A DNA stretch of 5,688 bases, taken from positions 1 to 5,688 of the forward strand of contig CAZUSC010000042.1 of the NCBI GenBank assembly GCA_964622915.1. The letters are read 5' to 3'. The notes under the pieces were generated by a model that was not told where the DNA came from, did no database searches, and saw nothing but the letters and a program-made list of their open reading frames with translations. Shown in pieces: positions 4,357-5,688 of the stretch; position 1 is the first letter of the stretch, and each line of letters starts with the position of its first letter. The position numbers and the translations under genes were made by a program. The DNA comes from CAZUSC01 sp964622915 (GTDB taxonomy: Bacteria > Patescibacteriota > Andersenbacteria > UBA10190).

Positions 4357-5688
4357 ATGGAATCAACAGAATTTAGACGCACCGCCGGTAGTGCGGGACT
4401 GATTGGCCTCACTGCATTTATTGGAGCGTTAGTCGGTTTTGTCCTGCAGTTGTTCGTGGCTTACTATTTTGGCGCCGGCACGCAGACCGATGCTTACTTT
4501 ATGGCGATCTCCACGTCGGAACTGCTGTCTAAGTTATTGTTAGGCGGATCACTCACCTCAATATTTATTCCGGTCTTTATCGAGCAGCTCACGCGCGGTC
4601 GCCAAGATGAGGCTTGGAACCTGTCGCTCAATATTTTGCACATAATGGGAGTTATTTATTTGTTAGCCGTAGTGTTGTTAGGCTCGTTTGCGGAGCCTTT
4701 TACTCGTCTGATCGCTCCCGGTTTTGACGCCACAACATTTGCTCTCACCGTCACCCTGCTCAAGGTGCTGCTCCCTTCCTTCTTCTTCCTGTTTTTGGTC
4801 GATTTGGCGACCGCCATACTACATTCGCTTAAACAATTCACCCTGCCGGCGATGCTACGTATCGTCGCTCCCACCGTATCAATAATTACAATTATAGCCT
4901 TAGTACGAGTTGTGGGCATTTATTCCTTGGCGATCGGGGCAGTCTTGGGATCCGTTGTTCAATTTACTGTGCTGGCGTGGGGATTGAAGAAACAGGGACT
5001 ATCTTATCGCTTTATTTTTCAACCGGCTGATCCCCAAATCAAGCGTTTGCTTTATTTAGTCTACCCCTTTATTTTTTCTGTGCTGGTGACGCAAGGAGCG
5101 GGCATTGTTTATCGGATTTTGGTTTCCGAGCTGTCATCCGGCAGCCTGGCCTCCCTAAAATTCGCCGAGAAAATTACACAGCTATTAATAATTATGTTTT
5201 TAAATTCAGTGACTTTGGTTATTTATCCGCTATTAGCAGAGAAAGCCAGTCGGCGCGACATTACCGGCATGCGCGAAACGATTGGCTCGGCCATCCGTTT
5301 AATATTCTTTATTACTGTGCCGTTGGTAGTTGGCGTGGCTATGCTTCGCCAGCCGCTAATTACTTTTTTATACCAGCGGGGATCCTTTTCCGCCGAGGAT
5401 GCCAGTATGACAGCAGTGGCCTTGCTGTATTTAATAATTGGCATGACCACTAATGGCATCAGTGCGGTACTGGGCTATACAGTTTTAGCCCTTAAGGCAA
5501 CGCGCGTGTCGGTAGCCGTGACAATTTGTTCACAGGCGGTGGCTATCGCCCTATTTGTGTTACTGGTGCCAACAATGCAGCATGCCGGCCTAGCCCTGGC
5601 CTCCTCCTTGGTACCGATCAGTGCCGCCTTATTATATTTTCTTTATCTGACCCGCTGGGTACCGGACTTATTTAGTATTTTCCGCCAT
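4357..5688 (+). CDS. murJ: MurJ/MviN-family lipid-linked precursor flippase, divergent at key charged positions (3' end outside window)
   Basis: The frame is open from ATG 4357 to the window end, giving 444 codons with no stop; full MurJ proteins run to about 500 residues with 14 helices. Family landmarks are in order: YFGAGTQTDAYFMA (37-50, with D45), GSLTSIFIPVF, a 'PGF' turn, FLYQRGSFSAEDA (337-349), LALKATRVSV, and QHAGLALASSL near H409. MurJ flips lipid II in peptidoglycan synthesis. Compared with E. coli MurJ as I recall it, the positions of R18 and R24 appear to be A24 and L30, R52 appears to be Ser, and R270 appears to be K272; only D39 (here D45) is kept. The symbol therefore names the family; a dedicated glycan exporter paralogue fits the locus as well. 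ATG 4357 is chosen because about 15 residues then precede helix 1, the usual family length. Confidence 0.85.
   Translation, partial: MESTEFRRTAGSAGLIGLTAFIGALVGFVLQLFVAYYFGAGTQTDAYFMAISTSELLSKLLLGGSLTSIFIPVFIEQLTRGRQDEAWNLSLNILHIMGVIYLLAVVLLGSFAEPFTRLIAPGFDATTFALTVTLLKVLLPSFFFLFLVDLATAILHSLKQFTLPAMLRIVAPTVSIITIIALVRVVGIYSLAIGAVLGSVVQFTVLAWGLKKQGLSYRFIFQPADPQIKRLLYLVYPFIFSVLVTQGAGIVYRILVSELSSGSLASLKFAEKITQLLIIMFLNSVTLVIYPLLAEKASRRDITGMRETIGSAIRLIFFITVPLVVGVAMLRQPLITFLYQRGSFSAEDASMTAVALLYLIIGMTTNGISAVLGYTVLALKATRVSVAVTICSQAVAIALFVLLVPTMQHAGLALASSLVPISAALLYFLYLTRWVPDLFSIFRH

Noticed and set aside
5667..5680. A TATTTAGTATTTT stretch near the window end that resembles the heptamer array.
   Set aside because: It is a single near-copy inside the MurJ-family coding frame (Leu-Phe-Ser-Ile-Phe) and is explained by codon content.
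1..5688. CRISPR array, tRNA, rRNA, insertion sequence or attachment site.
   Set aside because: No spaced repeats of array type, no cloverleaf-like segment, no terminal inverted repeats and no transposase or integrase motif were seen on either strand.

Overview
The window is about 5.7 kb of roughly balanced base composition. It is densely packed with genes, all on the + strand. Every gene predicts an integral-membrane or membrane-anchored protein, or the extracytoplasmic tail of one. No rRNA, tRNA, CRISPR array or transposase is seen. The overlapping gene ends, the many membrane proteins built on beta-rich outer domains, and an AT-rich GTATTTA heptamer array before one gene recall gene clusters of candidate-phyla-radiation (Patescibacteria, Parcubacteria-like) genomes. 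That placement is inference from memory and is weak; another uncultured bacterial lineage is quite possible.

Layout. (1) Bases 1-234 are the C-terminal end of an upstream reading frame. They end at a TAA that is in frame with a second open stretch (235-654) encoding a beta-rich domain. This may be one gene interrupted by a nonsense codon, or two genes. (2) Bases 655-696 hold a short intergenic region with a tandem GTATTTA-type heptamer array ending just before an A-tract and a start codon. (3) Bases 697-2163 encode a Wzx-like polysaccharide/oligosaccharide flippase of the MOP superfamily. (4) Bases 2156-4348 hold three genes that overlap end to start: a 197-aa bitopic membrane protein with a beta-rich outer domain, a 60-aa two-helix membrane protein, and a 477-aa protein with a beta-sandwich-like outer domain followed by about ten membrane helices resembling the C-terminal half of GT-C/YfhO-type membrane proteins. 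(5) From 4357 to the window end, still open, lies a MurJ/MviN-family flippase of which 444 residues are visible.

Working model (inference): this is part of a surface-glycan locus. Two different MOP-superfamily flippases bracket a translationally coupled cassette of three unrecognised membrane proteins, with a GT-C-like gene apparently upstream. The cassette proteins could modify, tether or regulate a lipid-linked glycan moved by one or both flippases. The most notable points are the divergence of the MurJ-family protein at the charged positions essential in E. coli MurJ, the coupled cassette itself, the in-frame TAA, and the heptamer array at a start codon that lacks a Shine-Dalgarno sequence.
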